Of a stretch of 64,000 bases of DNA, positions 39,733-54,208 are shown piece after piece; the first letter of the stretch is position 1, and each line of letters begins with the position of its first letter. The position numbers were made by a program, and so were the translations under genes. The DNA comes from Klebsiella quasivariicola. Its GTDB lineage: Bacteria; Pseudomonadota; Gammaproteobacteria; Enterobacterales; Enterobacteriaceae. The notes beneath the pieces are model-generated. The model was given only the letters and a program-made list of their open reading frames with translations, did not search any database and was not told the origin of the DNA. The DNA is taken from the NCBI RefSeq assembly GCF_002269255.1, contig NZ_CP022823.1:1426001-1490000 (forward strand), read 5' to 3'.

Positions 39733-42700
39733 TTATTGCGGACGCTCCTTCAGCGGAAAGCGGCGGCGCACCAGCACAAAGAACAGCGGCACGAAAAAGA
39801 TCGCCAGCACGGTGGCGGAGATCATCCCGCCCATCACCCCGGTGCCGACCGCATGCTGGCTGCCGGAACCGGCCCCGGTGCTGGTCGCCATCGGCAGCAC
39901 GCCGAAGATAAACGCCAGTGAGGTCATCAGGATAGGGCGGAGACGCTGTCGGCAGGCCGACAGCGTGGCGCTGAGCAGATCCTGGCCTTTCTCGTTGAGC
40001 TCGTTAGCGAATTCAACGATCAGAATGGCGTTTTTCGCCGACAGGCCGATCACCGTTAACAGACCTACCTGGAAGTAGACATCATTCTCCAGGCCGCGCA
40101 TCCAGGTGGCCAGCAGGGCACCGATGACCCCGAGCGGAACTACCAGCATCACCGAGAACGGCACCGACCAGCTCTCGTACAGCGCCGCCAGGCACAGGAA
40201 CACCACCAGCAGAGAAATCGCGTACAGCGCTGGCGCCTGCGCGCCGGAGAGGCGTTCCTGGTAGGACATGGCGGTCCATTCAAGGCCGAAACCGGTGGGC
40301 AACTGGGCGGCCAGCTTCTCCATCATGTCCATCGCGGTGCCGGTACTGATGCCCGGCGCCGCCTCACCGACGATCTCCACCGCCGAGTAGCCATTGTAGC
40401 GCTCCAGACGCGGGGAGCCGGTCTCCCAGCGCGAAGTGGCGAAGGCCGAGAATGGCACCATCGTGCCGCTGCTGTTGCGGACGTACCAGAGATTAATATC
40501 GTCAGGCAGCATCCGATATTTCGCCGCTGCCTGGACGTAGACTTTCTTCACCCGGCCGCGATCCATAAAGTCGTTGACGTAGCTCGACCCCCACGCGGTT
40601 TGCAGCGTATCGTTGATGTCGTCAATGGAGACGCCCAGCGCCTGCGCTTTACGCTGATCGATATCGACCTGCAGCTGCGGACTGTCGTCGAGCCCGTTGT
40701 GACGAACGCGCGTCAACAGCGGGTTTTTGCCGGCCAGCTCAAGCAGCGTATCGCGTGCCGCCATCAGCGCATCATGCCCCTTCCCGGCGTGATCTTCGAG
40801 CTCCATATCGAAGCCTGCCGAACTGCCGAGGCCGCTGATTGCCGGCGGGCTGCTGGCGATGACCCGCGCTTCGTTAATCTGATTAAACGCTTTGGTGGCG
40901 CGCTCAATAATGGCGAAGGAGGAGCCAGTTTTCGGGTCTCGCTGGTCCCAGTCTTTCAGGCGCACAAACATACGGGCCACGTTTTGTCCGTTGCCGCCGG
41001 GGCCGGAGCCAACGGTGGCGAACACTGACTCGACGTTCTGCTTCTCGTTATTGAGGAAATAATCTTCCGCTTTCTGTACCACTTTCAGCGTCTGTTGCTG
41101 AGTGGCACCGCTCGGCAGCTGTACCGAGGTGGTGAACATTCCCCGATCTTCCAGCGGCAGAAACGAGGTCGGCAGATGCAGGAACAGGAACACCATCCCG
41201 CCGAGCAGCACGACGTAGATCAGCATCCAGCGCAGCGAGCGGTGAAGGATTTTACCGACGAAGGTTTCATAGCGGCTGGCGCTGCGGTTAAAGGTACGGT
41301 TGAACCAGCCGAAGAAGCCTTTTCTTTCATGGGATTCCCCCGGCTTAACCGGCTTGAGCAGTGTCGCGCAGAGGGCCGGAGTGAGGATCATGGCCACCAG
41401 CACCGAGAGGACCATCGCCGCGACGATTGTGATGGAGAACTGGCGATAGATAGCCCCGGTGGTACCGCCGAAGAAGGCCATCGGCACAAACACCGCCGAC
41501 AGCACCATGGCGATCCCCACCAGGGCGCCCTGAATTTGCCCCATCGATTTGCGGGTCGCCTCGCGCGGCGACAGCCCTTCCTCGCTCATGATGCGCTCGA
41601 CGTTCTCCACCACCACGATGGCGTCATCCACCAGCAGGCCGATAGCCAGCACCATCGCGAACATCGTCAGGGTATTGATGCTGTAGCCGCAGGCATATAG
41701 CACCGCGAAGGTTCCCATCAGCACCACCGGCACGGCGATGGTCGGGATCAGGGTGGCGCGGAAGTTCTGCAGGAACAGATACATCACGAGGAACACCAGC
41801 AGGATCGCCTCCAGCAGGGTTTTCACCACGTCAGTGATGGAGGCCTTCACGAAGGAGGTCGTCTCGTAGGCGACTTTATATTCCAGACCGTGGGGGAAAA
41901 ACTGCGACAGCTCATTGAGGCGATTGATCACACGTTCCGCCGTGGCCATTTCATTGGCGCCGGACGCGAGTTTGATCCCGAGCCCGGAGGCCGCCTGACG
42001 GTTATAGCGGCTAAGATAGTCGTACTTTTCCGCCCCCATCTCGACGGTGGCGACATCGCCCAGCGTGACCTCTGAACCATCCTGATTGACGCGCAGGGTG
42101 ATATTGCGGAACTGATCCGGGGTTTGCAGCAGAGATTGCGAGTTGATGGTGGCGTTCAGCGCCTGCTTATCGACCGAAGGCGTCCCACCAAGCTGGCCGA
42201 CGGCAATCTGGGCGTTCTGTGAACTGATGGCGTCGGTAACATCTTTGGTGGTCAGCTGGTAACTGTTGAGCTTTGCCGGGTCGAGCCAGATACGCATTGA
42301 ATATTGCGAGCCGTAGGCGTCGATATCCCCCACGCCGTTGACGCGGCTGAGTGGGTCCTGGATGTTACTGGCAACGTAGTCGGCGATATCTTGTTTATCC
42401 ATGCTGCCGTCGGTGGAGACGAAGGCGAGGGTCAGGATATTGGTATCGCCGGTCTTACGTACCGTCACCCCCTGGTTTTGTACCGCCTGCGGCAGTTTAC
42501 GCATCGCCGACTGCAGCTGGTTCTGAACCTGCTGTACGGCTTCGTCCGGGTCGGTACCGGCGGTAAAGCTGAGGGTGATTGTCGCCTGGCCGGTGGCGCT
42601 GCTCTGGGATGACATATACATCAGGTTGTCGAGACCGGTCATATTTTGCTCAACAACCTGGGTGACGGTATTTTCCAGGGTTTGCGCGGAGGCGCCCGGA

Positions 42701-42846
42701 TAGTTGGCGGTGATCCGCACATTCGGCGGCGCCAGGTCGGGATACTGTTCAACCGGAAGCGACAAAATGGCAAGGGTGCCCGTCAGGCATAACAGAATTG
42801 CCAGCACCCACGCGAAAATGGGGCGATCGATAAAGAAATTCGCCAT
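39733..42846 (-). CDS. acrD: RND efflux transporter AcrD
   Basis: The 1037-residue inner-membrane proton antiporter has the length of E. coli AcrD, an aminoglycoside and amphiphile exporter that works with AcrA and TolC. It starts [17 protein letters not shown]. Twelve membrane segments and two large periplasmic loops are expected, and the proton-relay motif [16 protein letters not shown] (double Asp near residue 407) is intact. The C-terminal half carries [14 protein letters not shown]. It is a single gene with a long divergent leader shared with aegA. E. coli places narQ here; it is missing. Confidence 0.93.
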   Translation of the reverse strand: MANFFIDRPIFAWVLAILLCLTGTLAILSLPVEQYPDLAPPNVRITANYPGASAQTLENTVTQVVEQNMTGLDNLMYMSSQSSATGQATITLSFTAGTDPDEAVQQVQNQLQSAMRKLPQAVQNQGVTVRKTGDTNILTLAFVSTDGSMDKQDIADYVASNIQDPLSRVNGVGDIDAYGSQYSMRIWLDPAKLNSYQLTTKDVTDAISSQNAQIAVGQLGGTPSVDKQALNATINSQSLLQTPDQFRNITLRVNQDGSEVTLGDVATVEMGAEKYDYLSRYNRQAASGLGIKLASGANEMATAERVINRLNELSQFFPHGLEYKVAYETTSFVKASITDVVKTLLEAILLVFLVMYLFLQNFRATLIPTIAVPVVLMGTFAVLYACGYSINTLTMFAMVLAIGLLVDDAIVVVENVERIMSEEGLSPREATRKSMGQIQGALVGIAMVLSAVFVPMAFFGGTTGAIYRQFSITIVAAMVLSVLVAMILTPALCATLLKPVKPGESHERKGFFGWFNRTFNRSASRYETFVGKILHRSLRWMLIYVVLLGGMVFLFLHLPTSFLPLEDRGMFTTSVQLPSGATQQQTLKVVQKAEDYFLNNEKQNVESVFATVGSGPGGNGQNVARMFVRLKDWDQRDPKTGSSFAIIERATKAFNQINEARVIASSPPAISGLGSSAGFDMELEDHAGKGHDALMAARDTLLELAGKNPLLTRVRHNGLDDSPQLQVDIDQRKAQALGVSIDDINDTLQTAWGSSYVNDFMDRGRVKKVYVQAAAKYRMLPDDINLWYVRNSSGTMVPFSAFATSRWETGSPRLERYNGYSAVEIVGEAAPGISTGTAMDMMEKLAAQLPTGFGLEWTAMSYQERLSGAQAPALYAISLLVVFLCLAALYESWSVPFSVMLVVPLGVIGALLATWMRGLENDVYFQVGLLTVIGLSAKNAILIVEFANELNEKGQDLLSATLSACRQRLRPILMTSLAFIFGVLPMATSTGAGSGSQHAVGTGVMGGMISATVLAIFFVPLFFVLVRRRFPLKERPQ

Positions 42847-45200
<2,354 letters not shown>

Positions 45201-45258
45201 CGACAAACCCGGCCCCGCAGCGTAGTATGTGGACGTCCTTTTACGCTGTGGGGTCGGT

Positions 45259-45855
45259 ATGTCACTCAATATTCACGTCATTAAAGATAAAATCCTCTCT
45301 GAGAACTGGTTCGTGTTACGCAACATGACCTATGAGCTGACGCGCGCGGATGGCAGCGTTGTGCGCCATAAGCGCGAGGTCTACGATCGCGGCAACGGCG
45401 CCACCGTGCTGCTGTACAACCGCCGTAAGCAGACGGTGGTGCTGGTGCGCCAGTTCCGGGTCGCTACCTGGGTCAATGGTAATCATGACGGCATGCTGAT
45501 TGAAACCTGCGCCGGGCTGCTGGACAACGACGAGCCAGAGGCCTGCATTCGTAAAGAGGCGGTGGAAGAGACCGGTTATGAAGTGGGCGAGGTGAAGAAG
45601 CTGTTTGAGCTGTTTATGTCGCCAGGGGGCGTCACCGAAGTGGTGCACTTCTTTATCGCTGAGTACAGCGACGCGCATCGAACCACCAGTGGCGGCGGGG
45701 TGGATGACGAAGCCATTGAGGTGCTGGAGCTGCCCTTTAGCCAGGCGCTGCAGATGGTGGCCAACGGCGAGATCCGTGACGGTAAGGCAGTCATTCTGCT
45801 GCAGTATCTGCAAACCTCCGGCCTGATGTCCGGGAACTCTGATAAATCCGATTGA
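45259..45855 (+). CDS. nudK: GDP-mannose pyrophosphatase NudK
   Basis: The 198-residue Nudix hydrolase cleaves GDP-mannose to mannose-1-phosphate and GMP. The Nudix box G-x5-E-x7-REUxEExGU is read from [22 protein letters not shown], near residues 95-116. [14 protein letters not shown] is the family-specific loop. The ATG at 45259 follows GGGTCGGT and matches the E. coli N terminus; an in-frame ATG at 45229 was rejected. It follows aegA by 58 bp on the same strand. Confidence 0.94.
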   Translation: MSLNIHVIKDKILSENWFVLRNMTYELTRADGSVVRHKREVYDRGNGATVLLYNRRKQTVVLVRQFRVATWVNGNHDGMLIETCAGLLDNDEPEACIRKEAVEETGYEVGEVKKLFELFMSPGGVTEVVHFFIAEYSDAHRTTSGGGVDDEAIEVLELPFSQALQMVANGEIRDGKAVILLQYLQTSGLMSGNSDKSD

Positions 45856-45918
45856 GTAAGCGGCTGCCGTTGTCCAGGATAGGCGCCGTGGTGGGGTTTA
45901 TCTGGGGTCGGGCGGTTC

Positions 45919-46965
45919 ATGCTTTTTCGCGTCATCTTTTTTCTCTTTCTGGCGGTGCTGCCTTGCTCGCAGGCATGGTCGGCACCGACGCAGCAGCGCT
46001 TCAACGACTGGCAGGTCACCTGTAACAATCAAAATTTCTGCGTCACCCGCAACGTGGGGCTGCATTATGGGCTGGTGATGACCCTCAGCCGCAGCGCCGG
46101 GGCGGTCACTGACGCCAGTTTGCGTATCGAGCTTGGCGGCGCCGGCAATCCGGTGGCAACGCTCGCGCCGATAGCGCCGCGTCTCTTATTAGATGGCAAG
46201 CCGCTGTCCCTGACCGACAAGCACTGGCACATTGAAGATAAACTCCTCAAAACCGACGACAGCGTAACCATTGACGCGTTTCTCCAGCAGGTTCAGGAAG
46301 GAAAAACCCTTTCGCTGGCCAGCGGCCTGCAGAACGTCTCCCTGCAGGGGCTGAAAGCGGCCCTGTTTTTTATCGACGATCGGCAAAAGCGGGTAGGCAG
46401 CGAAACGGCCTGGGTCGGCAAAGGGGAAGAGCCGCCGCTCAGCGTACCGCCGGCCCCGGCGCTGCGCGCAGTGGCGAGCGCGGAAACGGCGCAGTCGCCG
46501 CTGGGGCGTGAAGAGCTCAACGATCTGATGGACTACGGCAATGAGCGGATGACCAACAGCAACTGCTCCCTCGATCCCTTCCGTCGCGAAATTCGCGTCA
46601 CTGCGCTGACGGATGACAAAGTGCTGCTAATGACCAGCTGCGAATCCGGGGCGTACAACACCGTCTGGCTGGCCTGGCTGGTCTCCCGCCAGCGGCCGTA
46701 TGTCGCCCGTCAGGTGCGGCTAACGCTGCCGTTTCAGCCGCCGGGCGAGGCGCTGCGGGAGATTGATCTGATCAACGCCAGCTATGATGACCGCCGCCAT
46801 GAACTGGTGACCCTGGACAAAGGTCGCGGGGCGGGCGATTGCGGGATCCAGACCCGCTGGCGTTTTGACGGCCAGCGGTTCAGCCTCTCCCGCTACGCGC
46901 AGCAACCGACGTGCGATAACTGGCAGGGGCCAGACGCCTGGCCCACGCTGTGGATCACCCGTTAA
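45919..46965 (+). CDS. ypfG: Periplasmic DUF1176 protein YpfG
   Basis: The 348-residue protein has a cleavable Sec signal ([22 protein letters not shown], cut near residue 22) followed by the DUF1176 fold. It has several Cys, probably disulfide-paired ([31 protein letters not shown]). It matches E. coli YpfG in size and locus. The function is unknown. Its 3' end overlaps the convergent tktB end by 11 bp. Confidence 0.88.
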   Translation: MLFRVIFFLFLAVLPCSQAWSAPTQQRFNDWQVTCNNQNFCVTRNVGLHYGLVMTLSRSAGAVTDASLRIELGGAGNPVATLAPIAPRLLLDGKPLSLTDKHWHIEDKLLKTDDSVTIDAFLQQVQEGKTLSLASGLQNVSLQGLKAALFFIDDRQKRVGSETAWVGKGEEPPLSVPPAPALRAVASAETAQSPLGREELNDLMDYGNERMTNSNCSLDPFRREIRVTALTDDKVLLMTSCESGAYNTVWLAWLVSRQRPYVARQVRLTLPFQPPGEALREIDLINASYDDRRHELVTLDKGRGAGDCGIQTRWRFDGQRFSLSRYAQQPTCDNWQGPDAWPTLWITR

Positions 46966-48949
46966 GCACCTGTTCGGCGGTGGCGACGATATGGTCGACC
47001 GTAAAGCCGAAGAACGGGAACAGCTGCTCCGCCGGGGCGGATTCGCCATAGCCGGTCATACCGACGATCTTGCCTTTTAAGCCGACATACTTATACCAGT
47101 AGTCCGCTATCCCGGCTTCGACCGCTACCCGCGCGCTGACGTCCGACGGCAGCACCGACTCGCGCCAGGCGTCGTCCTGGGCGTCAAACACATCGGTGGA
47201 GGGGAGCGAGACCACCCGCACATTCACCCCTTTGGCCAACAGTTTTTCCGCAGCCAGGACGGTGATCTCCACTTCCGAGCCGGTGGCGATGAGGATCAGA
47301 TCGGGTTTGCCGCCGGCATCCTTCAGCACGTAGCCTCCCCGGGCGATATCCTGCACCTGTTCCGGGGTGCGTGGCATCTGCGCCAGGTTTTGTCGCGACA
47401 GGATCAGCGCCGTCGGCCCGGTCTGGCGCGCAATGGCCGCCTGCCAGGCCACGGCGGTCTCCACCTGGTCGCAAGGGCGCCAGGTGCTGAAGTTGGGCGT
47501 CAGACGCAGACTGGCCAGCTGTTCCACCGCCTGGTGGGTCGGGCCATCTTCCCCGAGCCCGATCGAGTCATGGGTATAGACCATGATCTGCCGGGCCTTC
47601 ATCAGGGCCGCCATGCGCGCGGCGTTGCGGGCGTACTCCACAAACATCAGGAAGGTCGAGGTATAAGGAATGAAGCCCCCGTGCAGGGCGATGCCGTTGG
47701 CCACCGCGGTCATGCCAAATTCGCGCACGCCGTAGTGGATATAGTTACCCGCAGGATCGTCTTTAATCGATGTCGAGCCTGACCAGATGGTCAGGTTACT
47801 TGGCGCAAGGTCCGCTGAACCGCCCAGCAGTTCCGGGAGGTGTGGGCCGTAAGCGTTCAAGGCGTTTTGCGAGGCCTTGCGGCTGGCGATTTTCGCCGGC
47901 TCGGCCTGCAGTTTCGCCACGTAGTCGCGGGCGATTGCGGCAAAGTCTTCCGGCAGGGCGCCATCCATACGTCGCGTCAGCTCAGCGGCCAGCTCCGGGA
48001 ACTGCTGCTGGTAGGCGGCGAATTTCTCATTCCAGGCATGCTCGGCTTTTTCCCCGCGCGGTCGCGCATCCCATCCCAGGTAGATCTCTTTCGGGATCTC
48101 AAAGGGCGGATATTTCCAGCCCAGCTGCTGGCGGGCCAGGGCCACCTCTTTTTCACCCAGCGCCGCGCCGTGAGACTCCTCCGACCCCGCTTTGTTGGGC
48201 GAACCGAAGCCGATGATGGTCCGGCAGATAATCAGCGACGGCTTATCTTTCACCGCCTGCGCTTCCGTTATCGCCTGTTTGATCGCCTGCGGATCGTGGC
48301 CGTCGATATCGCCTATGACGTGCCAGTGGTAGGCACGGAAGCGTTCCGCCGTATCATCGGAAAACCAGCCTTCGGTTTTGCCGTCGATGGAGATGCCGTT
48401 GTGATCGTAAAAACCGATCAGCTTACCCAACCCGAGCGTGCCGGCCAGGGAACAGGCCTCGTGGGAGATCCCCTCCATCAGGCAGCCATCGCCCATGAAA
48501 ACCCAGGTGTGATGGTCGATGATCTCATGCCCGGGGCGGTTAAACTGCGCCGCCAGGGTGCGTTCGGCGATGGCCATCCCGACGGCGTTCGCCAGCCCCT
48601 GGCCCAGCGGGCCGGTGGTGGTCTCCACCCCGGGGGTATAACCATGCTCCGGGTGGCCCGGCGTTTTAGAGTGCAGCTGGCGGAACTGCTTGAGTTCTGA
48701 CAGCGGCAGATCGTAGCCGGTCAGATGCAGCAGACTGTAGAGCAGCATCGACGCGTGGCCGTTGGACAAGATAAAGCGGTCGCGGTCCACCCAGCCGGGG
48801 TTCTGCGGATTGTGCTTGAGAAAATCGTTCCACAGCACTTCGGCAATGTCTGCCATCCCCATTGGCGCACCGGGGTGGCCGGAATTGGCTTTCTGCACGG
48901 CGTCCATACTCAGGGCGCGGATGGCGTTGGCAAGCTCTCTTCGGGACAT
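46955..48949 (-). CDS. tktB: Transketolase 2
   Basis: The 664-residue thiamine-diphosphate enzyme moves two-carbon units in the pentose phosphate pathway. It shows the ThDP motif [26 protein letters not shown]...DHNGISIDG (near 155-190), the substrate His in [15 protein letters not shown] and the transketolase motif [16 protein letters not shown]. The ATG at 48949, preceded by GAGAAAA, gives [17 protein letters not shown]; an upstream in-frame start was rejected. It follows talA by 16 bp, the stationary-phase talA-tktB pair of E. coli. Confidence 0.96.
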   Translation of the reverse strand: MSRRELANAIRALSMDAVQKANSGHPGAPMGMADIAEVLWNDFLKHNPQNPGWVDRDRFILSNGHASMLLYSLLHLTGYDLPLSELKQFRQLHSKTPGHPEHGYTPGVETTTGPLGQGLANAVGMAIAERTLAAQFNRPGHEIIDHHTWVFMGDGCLMEGISHEACSLAGTLGLGKLIGFYDHNGISIDGKTEGWFSDDTAERFRAYHWHVIGDIDGHDPQAIKQAITEAQAVKDKPSLIICRTIIGFGSPNKAGSEESHGAALGEKEVALARQQLGWKYPPFEIPKEIYLGWDARPRGEKAEHAWNEKFAAYQQQFPELAAELTRRMDGALPEDFAAIARDYVAKLQAEPAKIASRKASQNALNAYGPHLPELLGGSADLAPSNLTIWSGSTSIKDDPAGNYIHYGVREFGMTAVANGIALHGGFIPYTSTFLMFVEYARNAARMAALMKARQIMVYTHDSIGLGEDGPTHQAVEQLASLRLTPNFSTWRPCDQVETAVAWQAAIARQTGPTALILSRQNLAQMPRTPEQVQDIARGGYVLKDAGGKPDLILIATGSEVEITVLAAEKLLAKGVNVRVVSLPSTDVFDAQDDAWRESVLPSDVSARVAVEAGIADYWYKYVGLKGKIVGMTGYGESAPAEQLFPFFGFTVDHIVATAEQVLNG

Positions 48950-48965
48950 AGTTTTCTCCGTGAGA

Positions 48966-49922
48966 CTAAAGTGACAGTTTGGCGGCAAGCAGATCTTCCA
49001 GTTTGCGCTGATCGACGGCGAACAGGCGGATCCCCTCCGCCAGCTTTTCGACTGCCATCGGGTCCTGATTATGTTCCCAGCGGAACTCTGCTTCGCTGAG
49101 CGGCACCGGACGCGGCAGGATCTGGCTGGCTGGGATCAGTTTGCGCACCACCGGGGCGTCGCTGGCCTGCAGCTCTTTTAATAAGGGCGGGGCGATGGTC
49201 AGCCGGTCGCAGCCGACCAGCGCCAGGATCTGTTCGGTGCGGCGGAAGCTGGCGCCCATCACGATGGTGTTGTATTTATGCTGCTTGAAATAGTCATAGA
49301 TATTGCGTACGGATTTGACCCCTGGATCTTCATCCACCACGTAAGGCTCCAGCGGTTTGCGCGCCTGATACCAGTCATAAATACGCCCGACGAACGGGGA
49401 GATCAGATAGACGCCGGCCTCGGCACAGGCCCGGGCCTGAGCGAAGGAAAACAGCAGCGTCAGGTTACAGTGGATCCCCTCTTTCTCCAGCGCCTCCGCG
49501 GCGCGGATCCCCTCCCAGGTGGAGGCCAGTTTGATCAGGATCCGCGACTTATCAATGCCCATCTCCTGATACAGCGCCACCAGGTGGCGAGCCTTCTCGA
49601 TACTTTTCTCCCGATTGAAGGAGAGGCGGGCGTCAACCTCGGTGGAGACACGACCAGGAATACTTTTGAGGATCTCGGCACCAAAATTGACAGCCAGCTT
49701 GTCGCAGGCGTGAGCCACCAGCGCTTCGCGTCCGCCACCTTGCTTTTTGGCCCAGGCGATGGCGTCGTCGATGAGCCCGCTATAGGCATCCAGCCCGGCG
49801 GCCTTCAGCAGCAGCGAGGGATTGGTGGTGGCATCTTCCGGCTGATAGTGGCGAATGGATTCGATATCGCCACTGTCGGCGACCACGGTGGTGAATTGCT
49901 TAATGCTGTCTAGCTGAGTCAT
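48966..49922 (-). CDS. talA: Transaldolase A
   Basis: The 318-residue TIM-barrel aldolase transfers dihydroxyacetone units. The Schiff-base Lys lies in [16 protein letters not shown] near residue 133. [28 protein letters not shown] and [11 protein letters not shown] are family blocks. The ATG at 49922 with an AGGAGGA ribosome binding site was chosen over a long upstream extension of the frame. It is the first gene of talA-tktB and divergent from maeB across a 294-bp region. In E. coli the operon depends on RpoS. Confidence 0.96.
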   Translation of the reverse strand: MTQLDSIKQFTTVVADSGDIESIRHYQPEDATTNPSLLLKAAGLDAYSGLIDDAIAWAKKQGGGREALVAHACDKLAVNFGAEILKSIPGRVSTEVDARLSFNREKSIEKARHLVALYQEMGIDKSRILIKLASTWEGIRAAEALEKEGIHCNLTLLFSFAQARACAEAGVYLISPFVGRIYDWYQARKPLEPYVVDEDPGVKSVRNIYDYFKQHKYNTIVMGASFRRTEQILALVGCDRLTIAPPLLKELQASDAPVVRKLIPASQILPRPVPLSEAEFRWEHNQDPMAVEKLAEGIRLFAVDQRKLEDLLAAKLSL

Positions 49923-50216
49923 GGATAAGTCCTCCTGGAACAAGGTGTTACATGAGTGCTTGCCGGTATACGGTATAAACATTGATGAGGTACATAACCA
50001 AAAAGCATAGCAGACAGGGCTATTATTGGCGGCGAATCCAGGTAACATAACCGCTATAAATTGATAACAACTAAATCATAACGATGACCAGAGTTTGGCG
50101 GTGTTCAAAGTTTATCGCCCCGCCAGGAGGGATACTGTCTGCCACTGAAAGGTGAACGACAGGATGGTCATTACGCTTTTTCCCTACGAACGATACGTGA
50201 AAGAAAGGAATAGAAA

Positions 50217-52496
50217 ATGGATGAGCAGTTAAAACAGAGTGCCCTCGACTTCCACGAATTTCCGGTGCCCGGAAAAATCCAGGTCTCGCCGACCAAACCT
50301 CTCGCCACCCAGCGCGATCTGGCGCTGGCCTACTCGCCGGGCGTCGCGGCCCCCTGTCTGGAAATCGAAAAAGATCCGCTGGCGGCCTACAAATATACCG
50401 CCCGCGGCAACCTGGTGGCGGTGGTCTCCAACGGCACCGCGGTGCTGGGGCTGGGGAATATCGGCGCGCTGGCCGGCAAGCCGGTGATGGAGGGCAAAGG
50501 CGTCCTGTTTAAGAAATTCGCCGGTATCGATGTGTTTGATATTGAAGTCGATGAGCTGGACCCGGACAAATTTATTAACGTCGTCGCCGCCCTCGAGCCG
50601 ACCTTCGGCGGTATCAACCTGGAAGATATTAAAGCGCCGGAGTGTTTCTACATCGAACAGCAGCTGCGCGAGCGGATGAATATTCCGGTATTCCACGACG
50701 ACCAGCACGGCACGGCGATTATCAGCACCGCGGCGATCCTCAACGGTCTGCGCGTCGTCGAGAAGAATCTCTCCGACGTGCGGATGGTGGTTTCCGGCGC
50801 GGGGGCGGCGGCGATCGCCTGTATGAACCTGCTGGTGGCGCTGGGGATGCAAAAGCACAACATCGTGGTCTGCGATTCGAAAGGCGTTATCTATAAAGAC
50901 CGTGAGCCGAACATGGCGGAAACCAAAGCCGCCTACGCGGTGGAAGACGACGGCAAACGCACCCTGGATGACGTGATCGACGGCGCCGACATTTTCCTCG
51001 GCTGCTCTGGCCCGAAAGTGCTGACCCCGGAGATGGTGAAGAAGATGGCGCGCGCGCCGCTGATCCTTGCCCTGGCCAACCCGGAGCCGGAAATTCTGCC
51101 GCCGCTGGCGAAGCAGGTCCGCGATGACGCCATCATCTGCACCGGCCGCTCCGACTACCCTAACCAGGTCAACAACGTGCTCTGCTTCCCGTTCATCTTC
51201 CGCGGCGCGCTGGACGTCGGCGCGACGGCGATTAACGAAGAGATGAAGCTGGCGGCGGTGCATGCGATTGCCGAGCTGGCCCATGCCGAGCAGAGCGAAG
51301 TGGTGGCTTCCGCCTATGGCGATCAGGATCTCAGCTTTGGTCCGGAGTACATCATTCCGAAACCGTTCGACCCGCGGCTGATCGTCAAGATCGCCCCCGC
51401 GGTGGCGAAGGCGGCGATGGACTCCGGCGTGGCGACGCGCCCGATCGCCGATTTTGACGCCTATATCGAGAAGCTGAGCGAGTTCGTCTATAAAACCAAC
51501 TTGTTTATGAAACCTATCTTCTCCCAGGCGCGCAAAGAGCCGAAGCGCGTAGTGCTAGCGGAAGGGGAAGAGACCCGGGTGCTACATGCCACCCAGGAGC
51601 TGGTATCGCTGGGGCTGGCCAAACCGATTCTGGTGGGGCGCCCGAGCGTGATCGAAATGCGTATCCAGAAGCTGGGCCTGCAGATCAAGGCCGGCGTTGA
51701 CTTTGAGATCGTCAATAATGAATCCGACCCGCGGTTTAAAGAGTACTGGAGCGAGTACTACCAGCTGATGAAGCGCCGCGGCATTACCCAGGAGCAGGCG
51801 CAGCGGGCGGTGATTAGCAATACCACGGTGATTGGGGCCATCATGGTTCATCGCGGTGAAGCGGATGCGATGATCTGCGGGACTATAGGCGAGTACCATG
51901 ACCACTACCGTGTGGTGCAGCCGCTGTTTGGCTATCGCGACGGCGTCAGCACCGCCGGGGCGATGAATGCGCTGTTGCTGCCGAGTGGCAACACCTTTAT
52001 CGCCGACACCTATGTCAATCACGATCCCTCACCGGAAGAGCTGGCGGAGATCACCCTGATGGCGGCGGAAAGCGTGCGTCGCTTTGGTATCGAACCGCGG
52101 GTGGCATTGCTGTCGCACTCCAACTTCGGTTCTGCCGACTGCCCGTCAGCCAGCAAAATGCGCAAAACCCTTGAGCTGGTGAAGGCGAGCGCCCCGGAGC
52201 TGATGATCGATGGCGAAATGCATGGCGACGCCGCGCTGGTGGAAAGCATCCGCAACGATCGCATGCCGGACAGCCCGCTGAAGGGGTCGGCCAATATTCT
52301 GGTGATGCCGAATATGGAAGCCGCCCGGATCAGCTATAACCTGCTGCGCGTCTCCAGTTCAGAAGGGGTCACCGTTGGGCCGGTGCTGATGGGGGTAGCG
52401 AAGCCGGTGCATATCCTGACGCCGATCGCCTCTGTGCGCCGGATCGTGAATATGGTGGCGTTAGCGGTTGTCGAAGCACAAACCGAACCGCTGTAA
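50217..52496 (+). CDS. maeB: NADP-dependent malic enzyme
   Basis: The 759-residue fusion has two domains. Residues 1-430 or so form the malic enzyme ([18 protein letters not shown], the catalytic Lys/Asp region [16 protein letters not shown] and the NADP loop [16 protein letters not shown]). Residues 440-759 form a phosphotransacetylase-like domain that acts as an acetyl-CoA-responsive regulatory module, without phosphotransacetylase activity in E. coli. It decarboxylates malate to pyruvate and yields NADPH. Length equals E. coli MaeB. A terminator and then the eut operon follow. Confidence 0.97.
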   Translation: MDEQLKQSALDFHEFPVPGKIQVSPTKPLATQRDLALAYSPGVAAPCLEIEKDPLAAYKYTARGNLVAVVSNGTAVLGLGNIGALAGKPVMEGKGVLFKKFAGIDVFDIEVDELDPDKFINVVAALEPTFGGINLEDIKAPECFYIEQQLRERMNIPVFHDDQHGTAIISTAAILNGLRVVEKNLSDVRMVVSGAGAAAIACMNLLVALGMQKHNIVVCDSKGVIYKDREPNMAETKAAYAVEDDGKRTLDDVIDGADIFLGCSGPKVLTPEMVKKMARAPLILALANPEPEILPPLAKQVRDDAIICTGRSDYPNQVNNVLCFPFIFRGALDVGATAINEEMKLAAVHAIAELAHAEQSEVVASAYGDQDLSFGPEYIIPKPFDPRLIVKIAPAVAKAAMDSGVATRPIADFDAYIEKLSEFVYKTNLFMKPIFSQARKEPKRVVLAEGEETRVLHATQELVSLGLAKPILVGRPSVIEMRIQKLGLQIKAGVDFEIVNNESDPRFKEYWSEYYQLMKRRGITQEQAQRAVISNTTVIGAIMVHRGEADAMICGTIGEYHDHYRVVQPLFGYRDGVSTAGAMNALLLPSGNTFIADTYVNHDPSPEELAEITLMAAESVRRFGIEPRVALLSHSNFGSADCPSASKMRKTLELVKASAPELMIDGEMHGDAALVESIRNDRMPDSPLKGSANILVMPNMEAARISYNLLRVSSSEGVTVGPVLMGVAKPVHILTPIASVRRIVNMVALAVVEAQTEPL

Positions 52497-52544
52497 TCTC
52501 CTTTTTTCCCGTTAACGCGCGGAGAGTTTTCCGCGCACAATATC

Positions 52545-52583
52545 AGGCAGGCCGGCAGGTAAAAACGCTGAGCCTGCCTTTTT
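52545..52583 (+). terminator. Terminator of maeB
   Basis: AGGCAGGC / GCCTGCCT (52545-52552 and 52572-52579) is followed by TTTTT. A second GC-rich hairpin, GCGCGGA / TCCGCGC, lies just before it (52517-52536). Confidence 0.85.
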
Positions 52584-52713
52584 AATTCACCCGCTCTGTT
52601 ATTTTCTCTCCTTAGTGATCCACTTCACCTTTTAAACCCACTTGCCGAAATTTGTTATTTGCCACGCTGAAATACCTTCACCATAAGGACAGATTTCAGG
52701 GGGGCAATTAGCC

Positions 52714-53049
52714 ATGGATAAAGAACGCATTATTCAGGAATTCGTACCAGGCAAACAGGTCACGCTGGCGCACCTGATTGCTCACCCGGGGGCGGAACTG
52801 GCGAAAAAGATCGGCGTTCCCGAATCCGGCGCCATCGGCATTATGACGCTGACGCCGGGGGAAACGGCGATGATTGCCGGCGATCTGGCGATGAAGGCCG
52901 CCGATGTTCATATCGGTTTTCTCGACCGGTTTAGCGGCGCGCTGGTGATCTACGGCTCGGTCGGCGCAGTGGAGGAGGCGCTCCTGCAGACCATCGGCGG
53001 ATTAGGAAGATTATTAAATTATACCTTGTGCGAATTAACGAAAAGTTAA
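52714..53049 (+). CDS. eutS: Ethanolamine microcompartment shell protein EutS
   Basis: The 111-residue BMC-domain protein is of the circularly permuted EutS/PduU type ([52 protein letters not shown]). It forms hexamers in the shell. It is the first gene of the eut operon, about 130 bp after the maeB terminator, and the EutR-responsive promoter should lie in that gap. It ends 12 bp before eutP. Confidence 0.97.
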   Translation: MDKERIIQEFVPGKQVTLAHLIAHPGAELAKKIGVPESGAIGIMTLTPGETAMIAGDLAMKAADVHIGFLDRFSGALVIYGSVGAVEEALLQTIGGLGRLLNYTLCELTKS

Positions 53050-53061
53050 TTGAGAGCGGCC

Positions 53062-53541
53062 ATGAAGCGTATTGCGATTGTCGGCGCCGTCGGCGCAGGA
53101 AAAACCACGCTATTTAATGCCCTGCAGGGAAATTATTCCCTCGCCAGAAAAACGCAGGCGCTGGAATTTAACGATCGTGGTGACATTGATACGCCAGGGG
53201 AATATTTCAGCCATCCCCGCTGGTATCACGCCTTAATTACCACGCTACAGGATGTGGACACCCTGATTTATGTCCATGCGGCCAATGATACCGAGAGTCG
53301 CCTGCCTCCCGGGTTACTGGATATTGGCAGCCGAAAGCACCTTATCGTCGCGATCAGCAAAACGGACCTCCCGGATGCCAACGTCGCCGCGGTGCGGCAA
53401 CTGCTGGAGGGGATGGGGTTCCAGGCGCCGGTTTTCGCCCTCAACGGTTGCGATCCGCAAAGCGTCGCACCTCTGGAAAATTACTTGAGTGAGCTCAGCC
53501 AAAAGGAGGAAGGGCCAGGTGAAGAAACTCATTACCGCTAA
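53062..53541 (+). CDS. eutP: EutP, P-loop NTPase with acetate kinase activity in the family
   Basis: The 159-residue protein has a G-type P-loop GAVGAGKTTL near residues 7-16, a DTPG motif (DIDTPGEYF) and a SKTD motif (AISKTDL), resembling small GTPases. EutP of Salmonella has been reported to have acetate kinase activity. The ATG at 53062 with GAGAGCGG upstream was chosen over an in-frame start at 53050. It overlaps eutQ by 23 bp. Confidence 0.94.
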   Translation: MKRIAIVGAVGAGKTTLFNALQGNYSLARKTQALEFNDRGDIDTPGEYFSHPRWYHALITTLQDVDTLIYVHAANDTESRLPPGLLDIGSRKHLIVAISKTDLPDANVAAVRQLLEGMGFQAPVFALNGCDPQSVAPLENYLSELSQKEEGPGEETHYR

Positions 53542-54208
53542 CGATATTCGTGCCGCCCATGCGCGCGGCGAACAGACGATGTCGGTCGTACTGCGTGCCA
53601 GCATCATTACCCCGGAAGCGCGTGAAGTCGCCGAGCTGCTGGGATTCACTATCACCGAGGACGATGGCGCCGCGCCGGCGGCGACAGCGGCGGACAGCGA
53701 CAAAACGGAAAGCCAGCGGATCCGCGAAACCATTCTGGCGCAGCTACCGGAAGGCCAGTTTACCGAAAGCCTGGTGGCTCAGCTGATGGAAAAGGTGATG
53801 AAGGAGAAGCAGTCCCTGGAGCAGGAGGCGATGCAGCCGGGATTTGACGCGGTAACCGGCAAAGGCGGCATCAAAGTGATCGACGGCAGCAGCGTGAAGT
53901 TTGGCCGCTTCGACGGCGCCCAGCCGCACTGCGTTGGTTTAACGGACCTGGTGACCGACCAGGATGGCAGCAGCATGGCGGCCGGATTTATGCAGTGGGA
54001 AAACGCCTTCTTCCCGTGGACGCTGAACTACGACGAAATCGATATGGTGCTGGAGGGCGAGCTGCATGTGCGCCATCAGGGGGAAACGCTGGTCGCCAAA
54101 GCGGGGGACGTTATGTTCATCCCGAAAGGCTCCAGCATCGAATTCGGTACCCCGTCGACGGTGCGCTTCCTGTACGTCGCCTGGCCGGCAAACTGGCAAT
54201 CGCTATGA
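53519..54208 (+). CDS. eutQ: EutQ, cupin-fold ethanolamine utilisation protein (GTG start)
   Basis: The 229-residue protein has an N-terminal helical region and a C-terminal cupin barrel (VLEGELHVRHQGETLVAKAGDVMFIPKGSSIEFGTPSTVRFLYV). EutQ has been reported as an acetate kinase and assembly factor of the microcompartment. The GTG at 53519 follows a near-perfect AAAGGAGGA and gives the family N terminus KKLITANDIRAAHARGEQTM. It ends in an ATGA overlap with eutT. Confidence 0.94.
   Translation: MKKLITANDIRAAHARGEQTMSVVLRASIITPEAREVAELLGFTITEDDGAAPAATAADSDKTESQRIRETILAQLPEGQFTESLVAQLMEKVMKEKQSLEQEAMQPGFDAVTGKGGIKVIDGSSVKFGRFDGAQPHCVGLTDLVTDQDGSSMAAGFMQWENAFFPWTLNYDEIDMVLEGELHVRHQGETLVAKAGDVMFIPKGSSIEFGTPSTVRFLYVAWPANWQSL

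Noticed and set aside
53995..54204. Longer eutT start inside eutQ
   Set aside because: It would overlap eutQ by about 210 bp; the ATG at 54205 gives the ATGA coupling and the known N terminus.
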